Source of the DNA: Cinclus cinclus
Lineage: Eukaryota; Chordata; Aves; Passeriformes; Cinclidae
Assembly: GCF_963662255.1 (NCBI RefSeq)
Contig: NC_085047.1
Location: 14,686,347 to 14,750,346 of the forward strand
Direction of reading: 5' to 3'
Length of the DNA stretch: 64,000 nt
Shown: positions 27,061 to 38,500 of the stretch, piece by piece
Numbering within the stretch: position 1 is the stretch's first letter
Layout: each line of letters starts with the position of its first letter
The notes under the pieces: model-generated
What the model saw: only the letters and a program-made list of their open reading frames with translations
Databases searched by the model: none
Told to the model about the DNA's origin: nothing
Translations under genes and position numbers: made by a program

Positions 27061-27570
27061 GTAAGTCAAGGGGAAAACCCAGTGCTTTTATGTCTCATAC
27101 TCCATCCTCTGGAGTTCTTCTACTGGCTGTATGTTGTTAATGCTAATCGTGATAGGGGTTTTTACCTATGACTGACTCCTACATGTTAGCATTAACACTG
27201 TACCATGCCTCTTACCAGAATTCACAAGGAACCAACTGTTGCTGTGGGAGGAGAACAGAAATCATGAATCAGTCGGTGCTATGCTGGGAAAAGCCACGGC
27301 TCTACGTGTAAAAAGACAAGTTGTTCTGCATACAGGCATGCTTGCTAGAATGCTTGCTAGGTATAGAGGCTGGAAAAGCAGAGATAAAATAGCAGCTTTG
27401 CGTATTAGCAAGTCCTTACTAGGATGTTGGATGTGCAACATTTTGAACACAACAACCTGGGTTTTGCTTTCTCGCTTTTTAGCACTTTTGGTTTTACTTC
27501 CTAACCAAATATTTAATTTCTTCATTTTATTTAGTAAAGAAAAATTATGGATTAAACTTTTGGCATGTAC
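27061..27570 (+). ncRNA. MIR155HG: MIR155HG (BIC) exon containing miR-155; 3' end uncertain
   Basis: A long pyrimidine tract ending in AG (27,030-27,060) makes a strong acceptor about 75 bases upstream of the microRNA hairpin. In human, miR-155 sits in the last BIC exon, and the layout here agrees. The 3' end is not clear: an ATTAAA at 27,551-27,556 is one possible polyadenylation signal, and overlapping AATAAA motifs at 28,987-28,997 are another. The transcript is a primary microRNA. A 107-codon ATG frame inside it (27,281-27,604) is noted as a finding and is not claimed as coding. Confidence 0.6.
27133..27201 (+). ncRNA. MIR155: miR-155 precursor hairpin
   Basis: The 5p mature sequence (27,137-27,159) is identical to known miR-155-5p over its whole length, including the seed TAATGCT. 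The 3p strand (27,176-27,197) differs from human by one base (G for A at 27,185). The arms pair perfectly over TTAATGCTAA/TTAGCATTAA with a short loop between, giving the usual miRNA stem-loop. miR-155 is a multifunctional regulator of B-cell, T-cell and macrophage responses. The host gene BIC was first found as a common retroviral integration site in chicken lymphomas. Strand and neighbours (MRPL39 downstream on -, JAM2 on +) match human. Confidence 0.98.
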
Positions 27571-29600
27571 GACTTCTATTAATTTCTACAGAATTGTGTT
27601 GTAAGAGAAAAACAGACAGAAAATGTTTCTTTGAGATTCCATTGTCAGTTCTTTAGGAGAAATGGGTCAATGGGTCATTAGGAGAAAATGAAAATACCTT
27701 CAGTTTACTTTAGCATTGCCTCTGCATTTCAAACTTTTAGAAGTCTTAGAAAATTGTAGAGAAATAGGGAAGTATTGTTATATTTATTTTGTGGAAGGTC
27801 AAAATAGCTCCTGAATATTCAGTCACAAAACCTGAGTGACAGAACCTGTCCCTAAAACTCTCTCTTATCCCTACTTAAATCTACCTGGGGAATAGCTTAG
27901 CTATGAAACATTAATTTGCTGGGAGAACAAATGGGAAAACTAAAAAACTGAAAGTACTCACCATTATTTAAGAAATATGGTTAATGTTTGTGCTACATCA
28001 ATATAAACATCTCTTTCTGTTATCTGTGTTCTGCCAGTGAATCCCCAGTACAAGGAATGATCACAGAGCACTCAAGACCACAGAAACTTACAAATCAATG
28101 GTCTCATAAAAACAAATGTCCTTTACAAAGAGTCTCACTGAATGTGATTTTTGCACTCAGACAGAACAGCTGCACAGCATAAATGTTTTCCAAACCAGGG
28201 TCTAAGTTAAATGGCTCCTCCAGGATGCATATAGCTGGGGAACCATAACCACCAAAAAGGAAAAGCCACTTTTATCCCTTCCAAAGTCAGAGCCGTAGCT
28301 CTGGGAGGGAATTTTCAAAGTGGTGCAGCGTATTTTGGTATCCTATTAATTTTCCAGAGGAAATGGCTTTAAAAGCAGGAAGAAAACTGTGGCACAAGAG
28401 AGGAGAGTCGAGAGAAAATCTCATTTCTTCGGTGACACTGAAGGTCAGTTTGATTTCCCTGTCCATTTGAGGCCACATTCAGCAGCATTGGCTTGCTGAA
28501 GCAAAGATGATCCTAGAGCATCTATCCTGTACACACACATTTCAATAGAAGGTGTCTTAAGGAAGAAAACAGATCTTTCCACTTGCCGTCCTCATTCACA
28601 GGCACACCATAAAAATGAAGTATTTGTTCCCTCACATTTTCTCTCTTTAAAACATGAGTAACTTGCAAACTTAAGTAATAGATAGCAATTATAAATATGG
28701 TCCAATAATAGAGCAATTATGTATATTCTTTCTGCATAGCTGATTCCTCAGAAAAGCAGAAAAAGTTAGGTTGTAGATATTAAATTAGCAGATACTAAAG
28801 TAATAGGCTTTATTTTCACTCTGGAAAAATGTTAATGCTGTCCATGACTGGGGTTCAATCTTGTGAAAAGCCACAGCATGATAGCATTACCATTTTCAGA
28901 TGGCTGGTGTTCTTCAAGAAATACCCACTGTCAACTCTTCCAATCAAATGCCTTTATGCTGCCAAGTTCCTTTATCTGTAAAAACTAATAAAATAAATGT
29001 AGCAAATTCATTGCCTTCAAATATAACAAAGTACTGTGCTGAGTGGGATAGTGCTAGATAAGTTACCAAATGCAGTAGAAGATTAGTCCTTGATAGAAGT
29101 TAAAATAGAAAGGGAAAATTGTTTTGGCTGCTGCCATGAAAAGACTTGATGTCTACTGATGATTGGGTGTTTTCATCACCTGCACGTGTTCAATTTCCCA
29201 GGGAAGAGCTTTTCTGCCTGGTAAGAAAAAAAACAACTCCTTCTTAGCATTTAATTCCTTCTGTTATATCCCAGTGGACTTTTCTATCTCCAAAATCCAT
29301 GATTACATGAAATACAGAATATTTCTTTGGAAAAAAAATTCTCAGTTGGTTATATGTGTCAGCTGGAACTGTTCAACCTTCCTACTGCCACCTCTTAGAA
29401 TTAAGACACTATGTAGCAACCTTAATACAGGATTTTATTTTTTTTATATATATAAAACCAGTAAACAAAAGGGAAAAATCAAAAGTTTCAACTCTTTCAA
29501 ACAAGATGCAGGAGAACAACTCTACTGTAAGAAGACATGAAACTACTACTGAGATGTGCAACAAGGAAGAAGGCTTCAGTTCTTGTTTTGTCTCCTGTCA
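27571..29600. other. Spacer downstream of miR-155, possible MIR155HG 3' sequence
   Basis: No coding gene seen. The AATAAA motifs at 28,987-28,997 could end a longer host transcript. Otherwise AT-rich DNA without recognised repeats. Confidence 0.45.
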
Positions 29601-29955
29601 TCATAAAATCCTGGAAAGAGCTGGGTTTGAAGAGCCTTTAAATATCATCTTTTCCAACAGCCCTGCCACAGGCAGGGACACTTCCCACTAGTCCAAGATG
29701 CACTAAGCTCCATTTCCAAGGCTGAGGTACTCACAAGTTCTCTGAACATCACGTTCCAGTGTCTCACCACTTTCACCATAAAAATATTCTTATTTATTCC
29801 TCATCAGAATCTGGCCAGCATCATCTTCTGCTCATGTATGTTGGCCTAAGTGATCCTGCCCTCCTTTTTATCCACTTTGCAGCATTGTGTCCTCCTAGAG
29901 TTTTCCTTACTTTGAGCTGGTTCTGTTGCCAAGTAAAAATTTCCTCTTTCAAACA
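29601..29955 (-). mobile_element. CR1 LINE 3' fragment, antisense
   Basis: The left edge reads as the reversed CR1 3' end ('tcataaaatcctggaaagag' at 29,601), followed by the reversed 3' UTR ('gccacaggcagggacacttc' near 29,665) and a 'cacgttccagtgtctcac' phrase near 29,750. It is diverged and 5'-truncated. Confidence 0.8.
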
Positions 29956-32455
29956 AATTTAATAAAAAGAAATAGCCAAGAAGAGGAATTGGCTAATTCC
30001 TGCAGTGTCTTTTGCCCATCTATCCACCCCTAATCCCTGCAGTTTCCTGCAGCATTCAGCTATCTACTTTCTTGTCTGTTTTTGAACTGATCAGTGATGG
30101 TGTCTTCTGACTATTTCCAACAGAGAAGATTGGGCCAGGCCCCAGGGTAGGCACAAGAGTGCACAAACATCCAGAATCCACACTCAGTGAGAGCTTGGCC
30201 ATACCCATTTTGGTATTTTATATTACCCCACACCTTTATGTTTGGGACAGTGATAGCTGCAGGTATGTTTCAGAGCACAGCCCCAGAGAGCCAGCCAGGC
30301 TGGAACCACCCTGCAGTTCAGCTGAAGTTCAGAAAACCTAAGTCAAAAAGAGAAAGGAAGCACCACTATAACCCAGCTGCTGCAACAGCCCTGTCAGCAG
30401 ACAATTTCAGCATTTCATGCACCAACAGTCAATGGTAAAATAAATGGCCTTGAGTTCAGGGTCGTATCTCCCTGCTGCTCTGTGGCTGCTGGAGGAACTG
30501 AGCGCTGCTTCCATTTGTTCTCACACTCATCCAAGTAATGTTCAGGACTTTCCTAGCAGTGATGTCACTTAACACAGATCAGGCAGGGAATACTGAAAAT
30601 ACCGTGAGGCATCCCCCCCAGATAACACAGATGCTATTCCCTGCACATGTGGCTCTGAATCCCATTTTGGCAGAATAGATTTGAATCTACATTCCTATTT
30701 CAAAATGTGCTATGGTGAGAAAGAAGTGAACACTATTGCCCAGTTCTCTTAAATGTTACAGTGCTCCATGAGAATCCTGGTGCCTCTCAGGGGCATCTTC
30801 CAGCTGCATCTCAGCCTAAGGAAGACCTGTCTTCTGGACCTCATGGAAATCAAGATTTGAGATTAGCAGAGAGTTCTGTAGAAGTTTGAGCTTCCACCTT
30901 TTTATGCACAGACCTGCAGGGAAGGGTCTGCTACAGACCTCAACAGCATTTTCAATATTGTCGTGCACTTGGCAGAAGTTCCTTTTGTGGGGATTCATCT
31001 GTGTGGCAACTTACCTGCTCCTCCAACCAAAAAATCTCAAACCCCAAATATAACAAAGAAACAAAAAACAAACAAACAAAAAAACACCTCTCCCCAGCCC
31101 CCCAGAAAGGAACATACCAGAAATGCTCTGAAATTCCAGCTGGGGTTAAAAAAGGTACATTCCTAAGCTCACCTTCCTCTGCAGCTGGTGGAATCCAGAA
31201 GGAATTCTGGATATCCAAAATAGCAAGCAGACATCAGGGGACTCGCCAGGCTGTAATACAAGAAGCTTAAGATTCAAAACAGACCACCTGGATTGGATCC
31301 CAAAATTCAGATGGCAAAATTTCACCAGTCTTGGGTTAATCAAAGATGGCAAGTAGTGCATTAAACAACCAAAAATCAACCAGCCAACCAAGCAAAACTG
31401 AAAGAAAACCACAACAAAACCCAAAAAAACAAAACAAACAGCAAATTTTTGTCTTTCTTAAGACAAGAACCAATGCCTGCTTCTTCAACAGCACCAGAAC
31501 AACAGATCCAAAGCCAAAGTACACTCTGGCAAGTTCAATTTAATGAAAATATATAGAATGTGTAAATGTATATGTGATAATTTGAAGGTAAACTTTGAAT
31601 CAACAATCTTATTTTTTTAAAAAATAAGCATCTGATACCATTATAAAAAGTCCTCTGCAATATTAATCAAGAAGAAAAAAACCCCATCAGTTTTCCAAGT
31701 ATCCTGAAAAGACATGGGCTGAACTACTGAACTACTAGCCTGCTCTCACAAAACTGTGGTGTCATCTGATTAGGATCCATGTGATGCAGTTAATGGTAAA
31801 AATAATAATTGGAATTAAATTCTGAGAAAATATTTGCACTTGCAAAAAGTAGTAAAAATTACCTCTGGTATAATGAGAAGAGTTCTAATGAGTTAGGGAT
31901 GAAAATACAAAATGTCAGAAAACATCATCCTGCAAAACCCCCTTGTGAAATTTAATTGAAGTCACCATATTTAAATATCAAAGAAAGAAAATGCATAATA
32001 AATCTTACTATGCTTGGGGATGCAAGTAATGAACTACATTCTTGGAATTATTCTGGAAAATGATCTTTAACTGCAGCACTTGTGCAGCAGAAAAAAATCA
32101 TTAAACTCCAGGAACTTTCAGGCTTTTACAATCTGCTATTTTTGTATTGGTAAAGCAATGGAAATTACACCTTTATGGGTGTCTTAAGATACTATTTGTC
32201 TCAACTTTCAGTTGCAGTAGGCAACAACATATGGACGGACACATGCAATTACTGCTGTCAAGGTAAGGACGGGGCAACTTGCAAGTTATTGCAGATAAAA
32301 AACTATCTTCCCTCCCCCCGCCCTTTATTTCTTTAAGGAAATCTTTAGAGTGGACAGAAACATCTCATGTATACCTGTGTCTATACTTATCTATGATTTA
32401 GGTCACAGAATTCAAATTAATTACCCAAGACATTTTTGTATGAATCACAAACAAG
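29956..32455. other. Spacer between MIR155HG and MRPL39, no gene seen
   Basis: No exon or RNA gene is supportable. An A/C-rich stretch at about 31,030-31,090 and 31,360-31,445 creates long Lys/Gln/Asn-rich open frames on + and hydrophobic frames on -. These are compositional artefacts. Confidence 0.5.
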
Positions 32456-32473
32456 TCATGTAAAAATACACAT

Positions 32474-32479
32474 TTTATT
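32474..32479 (-). terminator. MRPL39: MRPL39 polyadenylation signal
   Basis: AATAAA on the minus strand, about 22 bases past the MRPL39 stop codon. It implies a very short 3' UTR with cleavage near 32,450-32,460. Confidence 0.8.
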
Positions 32480-32500
32480 ATGTACATTTAGAGGTTCAAC

Positions 32501-32593
32501 TTAAACTGATACAGTTTTTCCTTCTTCAAGTCCATCTTTTGCCTCAGGACACTGTGCTGCTGCTGCTGCTTCCAAATATTCTTCTTCAGTGAC
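32501..32593 (-). CDS. MRPL39: MRPL39 coding exon 10 and stop
   Basis: Acceptor TTTCTGCAG, TAA at 32,503-32,501. It reads [20 protein letters not shown] and then an acidic/basic tail. The alanine run is encoded by five consecutive GCA codons, a small trinucleotide repeat. Human has a shorter, different tail (VTEDQSKATEECTST), so this end evolves quickly. Confidence 0.93.
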   Translation of the reverse strand, partial: VTEEEYLEAAAAAQCPEAKDGLEEGKTVSV

Positions 32594-35500
32594 CTGCAGA
32601 AAGTTATCAATTTTATTACATTTTAAAAAATTATTTCACTCTCCTTGACCCTGAAAATCCTCCCCTCATACTGTCAGTGTAACAAGAAAGCACAACCTAC
32701 AAAGACTACTATCTTCTTCAAAATTAAACATGAAGGACAACAATATTCAAACTAAGTTCGGGGAAGATGCCACGGGGCAGTCTCAGAACATATCCTTGGC
32801 TAACAAGTTTCAAAAGACATGAAGGACTTTTTTTCTGTCTTTTGCCAAACAAATAAGTAAAATTATTGATCTGAAAGCTCTAAAAGAGCTGCTCTTTAAT
32901 TCTTACAAAGACTTCCTATGTTTAAACATGTCTTGATAGTGTTTATTTGGTTATATGTGAGTTATATTTTGTAGTTCCATTCACCTTAGAATATTTTAAT
33001 TGGACAAATTATATCAAACAAACAGTATATGATTTTTTTTTGAATGGCACAATGCATTTTAATAACAGACCTCAGAAACAGTGCTACCATGTCCTCTAAT
33101 AAGCAAGCAGTTAGATTTCTGATTTCCATTCACCTGCCAATATTTCCATTCCTAAAGATATGTTCTTGAGTATACTACCTACCTCTAATCATTCAAATTG
33201 TCCTCAATCAGAAGATACCTTTGAATTTGGTAACCTGTACTTCACCATCAGGGAGACTTACCAGCCTCTTTGATCTTTCCAGCAGTTTGTGCCACACAGT
33301 GTGGTGAGCCTGCGTGAAATGGCATTAAATGATGTTAACAGAGGTAAAAAAAAATCTCATCACAGAACAGATTCTGACAAATGTATAGAAATGACGGCAC
33401 AAAACCATAATAATGCCCAGTTCAAATGCTACAACTTACAATTTTGGTGTCCAATCTGCCTCTATTTATTTGGGCAACTTAAACAAATGTCCACCCATCA
33501 CATGCCCCACTCCTGGGAGCGTTCATGGCCAGACTGAATGGAGCACTGAGCAACCTGGTCCAGTGGAAGGTGCCCCTGCTCATGAAAGGGGATTTGGAGC
33601 TGTACGAACTTTAAGGTCCCTTCTAACCATTCCATGGTTCTATGATTCATCCACTGTGTGGAATCCTTGAGGAGTTAATTGGCAAAAATGGGAATTATGC
33701 TTAGGAAGGGAACACAGGGATGAGCTGAGAAACCCTTGAAAACTTCTCCAACTAAGACAACAGCACATGTGGTAGACCACAAGGTCAAAATCATGTAAGT
33801 CAACAGGAACAGGAATAAAGACTACTACCTCCACCTTCAGTTCTGCAAAGCTTTTGTTTAAGACTCACTAGAGCTAGGACTACTTTTTGTTGTTGCTATA
33901 TTTTACTTCAGTGTCATGAAATCCTTTGAATGATATACTTATCATGAGCATAAATATAAAGCTCTGCTCTTTGAAACACTATCAGTAGCCTTGATGTCAG
34001 AAGACTGGCATGCACAACTTAGGCAAGCAGAATGAAATATCCACACAGAAATTATACAACTGAAACAACACTTTCCTTACTGAAAAATAACATCATGGGC
34101 CCTCTCATGCAAACTTTTATAGTTCTGACTGCACATCCACAACAGTTTCAGGTAAATGAACCCCAAATATCCAACACAGCCATCAGCAGGGGTCTTCCTT
34201 TCTACAGCTCTCAACTATGAATTCCATTTAGCTACCAATGCAGCACCGAGCAAAGATGGGAACATGGGCAAAATGCTCTAACTTAAAGAAGGAAAATCTG
34301 TGCAAAATTGATTACTTACCTTCAAATGGCCTGGTAAGGACACACCCTGGAATCTCCTTATCAATCCAGACTGGTCAGTCCGAAGATTATGGGCTGCTGT
34401 TATCTCATACTGGAAACAGAAACCTGTCCTTGGAATATGAGGACCTTCACTAATGTCTACAAAGTCACCAAACCTGGAGGGATGAAAAAAATCCCATCTT
34501 ATATATCAAATATATTTGGAGCTAAATAAAAGGAGATTAGGTTTTATTTTTTGATTAGCAAATTTCAATCAACAGAAAGAAAATCCACACAAATCCCTAA
34601 ACAAGTCTCCAGCTCAGCATTTTTAAGTTTCCTAAACCAAAATTATAGGTCACACAATTTCCCTAAATGACTTAGGAAATTTAGACCTCAAGCCCAGGAA
34701 AGGATCTTAGGTTTAAAAAAAATCTTTGATGCCATGTTGGCACTAAAACTGGGTAACTGTCATTCACCAGAAAAAGATTTGTCACCTGTTTTCCACAGTA
34801 CAATGTTTACAACCTGCACAGTTATTTCCCTTTCCAGTTTTTGGAAAACTGAAAATCAATTAAGAAAAGAGAGACAGCATAGTATAGCAAAGAAACACTG
34901 AGAATGAACTTTTCCCAGAAGGCAATAGGTAAGCCCATTTTCCCCTTTATTGAGCAAATCAGAGTGTGAGGAAGGAACGAATGACACAACATTGTTCTAA
35001 AATGTCATGAACCACCACTGCAAAGACATCCGGTCCTTTAGACAGATATGGACCACAAAAACAAATTAGGAATTCTTTAGACATCTACAAAACTGAATAG
35101 CCTAAGATAGAGAACTGCCTGAGATGCAATACAAGCCTCCTGCCTCCAGATTAAGAACTCTGTATTTTACACTGTATCCCCAGAATGCTGTTCTATTCTC
35201 ATCTCGAGCACTACAAAACACTAGCTTGCAAGTTAGGAAGGTATTGACAACTTGGAAAGAAAAATCCCTTATACAATGCTAATTCTTGTTTTCAAACCAG
35301 TATGTGGTTTGTATTTTATTCAGCCTGTCAAGCTCCAAGATTTATTTAATTTTCATGTAAAAGTACTGAAGGCAGTAAGATTTCTCTGGTGCTTACCACC
35401 CTTAATGTAGCAAGAAATAGAAACATAGTATCACAAAGTATCACAAAATAATGGCTGTATTAAGAAAACCAAGCAAAAAACCACACCAAGAGTCTTAAGA

Positions 35501-38500
35501 CAGATCACAGACAGTAAAGAATACAAGTGATCTTTAAATTTAAAACCATCACAAGTAACTTGCTCTTCTCACTAGCAGAGAGTACTTGCAGTATACCCAA
35601 ATGCTCCAGTAAATCATTACAGAATGGGAGTTCAGTTTTGCTTACCTATGTAACGGTACAATTCCTTCCATATTCTGAGAAGCTTTTCTTTCTATCATCT
35701 CCATTTTGTATCTGGACAAGAAAAAGAATTGTTTTTAAAATCAACACCTTTAACACCTAGCTCTTATAAGAACACTTCAGAAATTAATTTAATTCATTTA
35801 AAATTCCTAAAAATCTTGCTTGTATTTATGTGAGCTTTGAGACTGGTTTAAATTCCTAATGACAACACATACTGACATGCTTAATTAACAGACCTGTCAG
35901 TTAACCTCAGTTCATGGAGAAATGACAGAGATTTTACTGTGCACTACTGGAAGGCACTTTAAAAACAAAGCAATCATCAGGCACAGTCAACATGGGATTC
36001 TGAGACAGGATGTTTGGGAATGGTCCAATGCTGTGCTGGGTGGGAGGTGGTTCAAACTGGACACTAGGAAGCATTTCCTTAGGAAATGGTGCTCAAACAC
36101 TCAACAGGCTTCCTGGGGGGGTGGTTGATGCCCCAAAACTGTCACTGATAAAGAGGCAGTGCCTTTAGTATCTTGCTGTAACTTTTCAGCCCCACATCAG
36201 TCAGGCACCTGAACTAGATGGTTGTAGGTCCCTTCCCACTGAAACATCTATTCCAGTCTATCCTGTGCATATTTTATAAGAGGGCCATGCTCCCACAGCA
36301 GAGTTTTATTCAGAAAGGTACAATGGACCTACTACTACAAATAAGAGTGTTTCAAGTCACCTGTAAGACTAGAAGACACGATGAGGCCACCTACACTGAT
36401 TTTATGCAATGTGTAGCCCTCAACAGCTCTTTTCTCTGTGCTTTCTATACACAATACCTAAGTATTCAAAAGTCAGCTCCCACCTGTTGCCAATGCAGCC
36501 AACAAAGTGGAGATGATGATCCACGTCACATTAAAATCACCTTCAGCATAAAGCTAAAAATCTGCTATTTTGCAACTTCAGCTTCATCATAGTTTAATTT
36601 TGGTTCACAAAATGATGAATTATTTATCATTTTCCCCCTACATCTCTCCAGCTAGCTGCCAAAAAGCTGTGGACCAGAAATATGGCTGAAGTATTTTTTT
36701 TCAGCAAAGAAGACAGGAGATTTTGAACAAACCTTTTTTAATAGCACAGACCAAAGTATTTTACCCATTTTTCCCCTGCAGAGTTCAAAAACTGCATTTC
36801 ATTAAATCTTCATTTGAAGATACCAGGACACAAAAAATGCAAATTTCTTTAAATATGGAAGCCTTTCTGCAAAGGCTATGATGTCAAGGCTAACCACCAG
36901 AGTTTCAATTTAATAGTAGTGGAATCTTGAAGCTTGCTAGTGAACAAAAGTCTCAGTCTTTCAGTTTGTCACAAAACTACATCCAGTAAAGGTGCCTAGT
37001 ATTGGCCTCTGGAGAAAACAGTAAGAACTAAGTTGATGGAAAGAGAATGGAGGCAGGCTCATTCAGTGCAGTAGAAAAGTACCTTCTTACTTCACCTGTG
37101 ACATCTTATTTTAGATTTATAAAACCAAGCAGAGATTTGACTTGATTTCTAATTTGAAAGAAAGGCAAATTCAGACACTCACACATTATGCTGAAACATT
37201 TCACGTGCTACTTTTGCTTCAACATGCAGCGTTTCAAAGGGCAGGTCTTGATGGATTAACTTTTTGGCATCCCTTGAAAGAGAAGAGAAGTTGTCCTAAA
37301 AAGAGGGCATAAAAAGTGTAACCACCTTTTCACAGCTGTAGTGAACAGATAAAGCACAGCAAACACTAAATATTAATCAAAACAACAAAGATCATCTACT
37401 ATAAAGCCTAAATGCAGTAACATAACTGTTGGAGTGTATTACTATTATCATAAGAGCACTACAGCTCATCACTGTTTTAATGGACAGATTCAATGTCCAG
37501 CCAAATCAACAGGCATTTGTCCATCAGAAACAATATATATTAATTAAACTGCCCAGGTTTTCCCCACATGGTACTACACACAGTCTTGCTATTGTTAAAC
37601 AGTCACCTATATATCTTGTTTTCACTCTTGAAGAGTGGTGTCTTCACCTATAAATAAGCCCTATTGTGATAGATCAAAGCAAAGAAAAAGGTACTGAATA
37701 TTTAATACATAAAACAATGGTCACCTTGGACCAGAATCTGAGGTTCTGCGTAATTTGGATTTACTCATAAATAAGAAATTGTTATGAGGTGAAATTACAC
37801 TTAAAATGTCATGTAGAAAAGATTTCTAACTAAATTACTTCAGCTACAAGATCATATTGAAGAAAAATTTTGAATTGTACCAATATTTCTTTGTTAGTCA
37901 TACACACCTCTGCTAGTTCTTGGGCACAAAAACGAGAATGGGCACCAAATGGGTAAAACAACTGTGATCTCAAATGGTTCTGATATTTAGAGCATTCAGA
38001 TTATTAGATTTACTGCAGAGCATGGAACATAAGCAAGCTATTAAGGAGAGCTGCAGCTGAATGTGCTCAGAGATTTTATTCAACAACAAACTGATTCTGC
38101 TGTAAACCATCTGGAAAATATGCCTTATACACACTTTCATTTTCAGGGACTCTTCTCACACAAAGACTGTGGCTGCATCTACAGTACCAGGCAAGAGCAT
38201 CTGAGGTGGAACAGATGTATACAGTAACAAAAATGGCACTGAGGTCTCAATGGCCCCATCAACTGTTTCTGAACTTGCACTTCAGACTAGAATTTCCTCT
38301 AGCTCCACAGACCTAAAGCCTGAATGCATGTGGAAGACAGCACAAGGTTTATTTTTGTCTGAAAGGATATCTGTGAGCACTCTGCCATAGCACCAGTGTG
38401 TGGTAAATGCAGAGACCAGCTCCCAAACACTACTCCAAATGTGCACTAACAAAAAGGGGAAAAAAGCTCTGTCTCTTCTCCCATATTAAAAAAGAACTGG

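Noticed and set aside
31001..31543. Lys/Gln/Asn-rich + frames and hydrophobic - frames
   Set aside because: They come from A/C-rich low-complexity DNA. No splice signals or recognisable motif.
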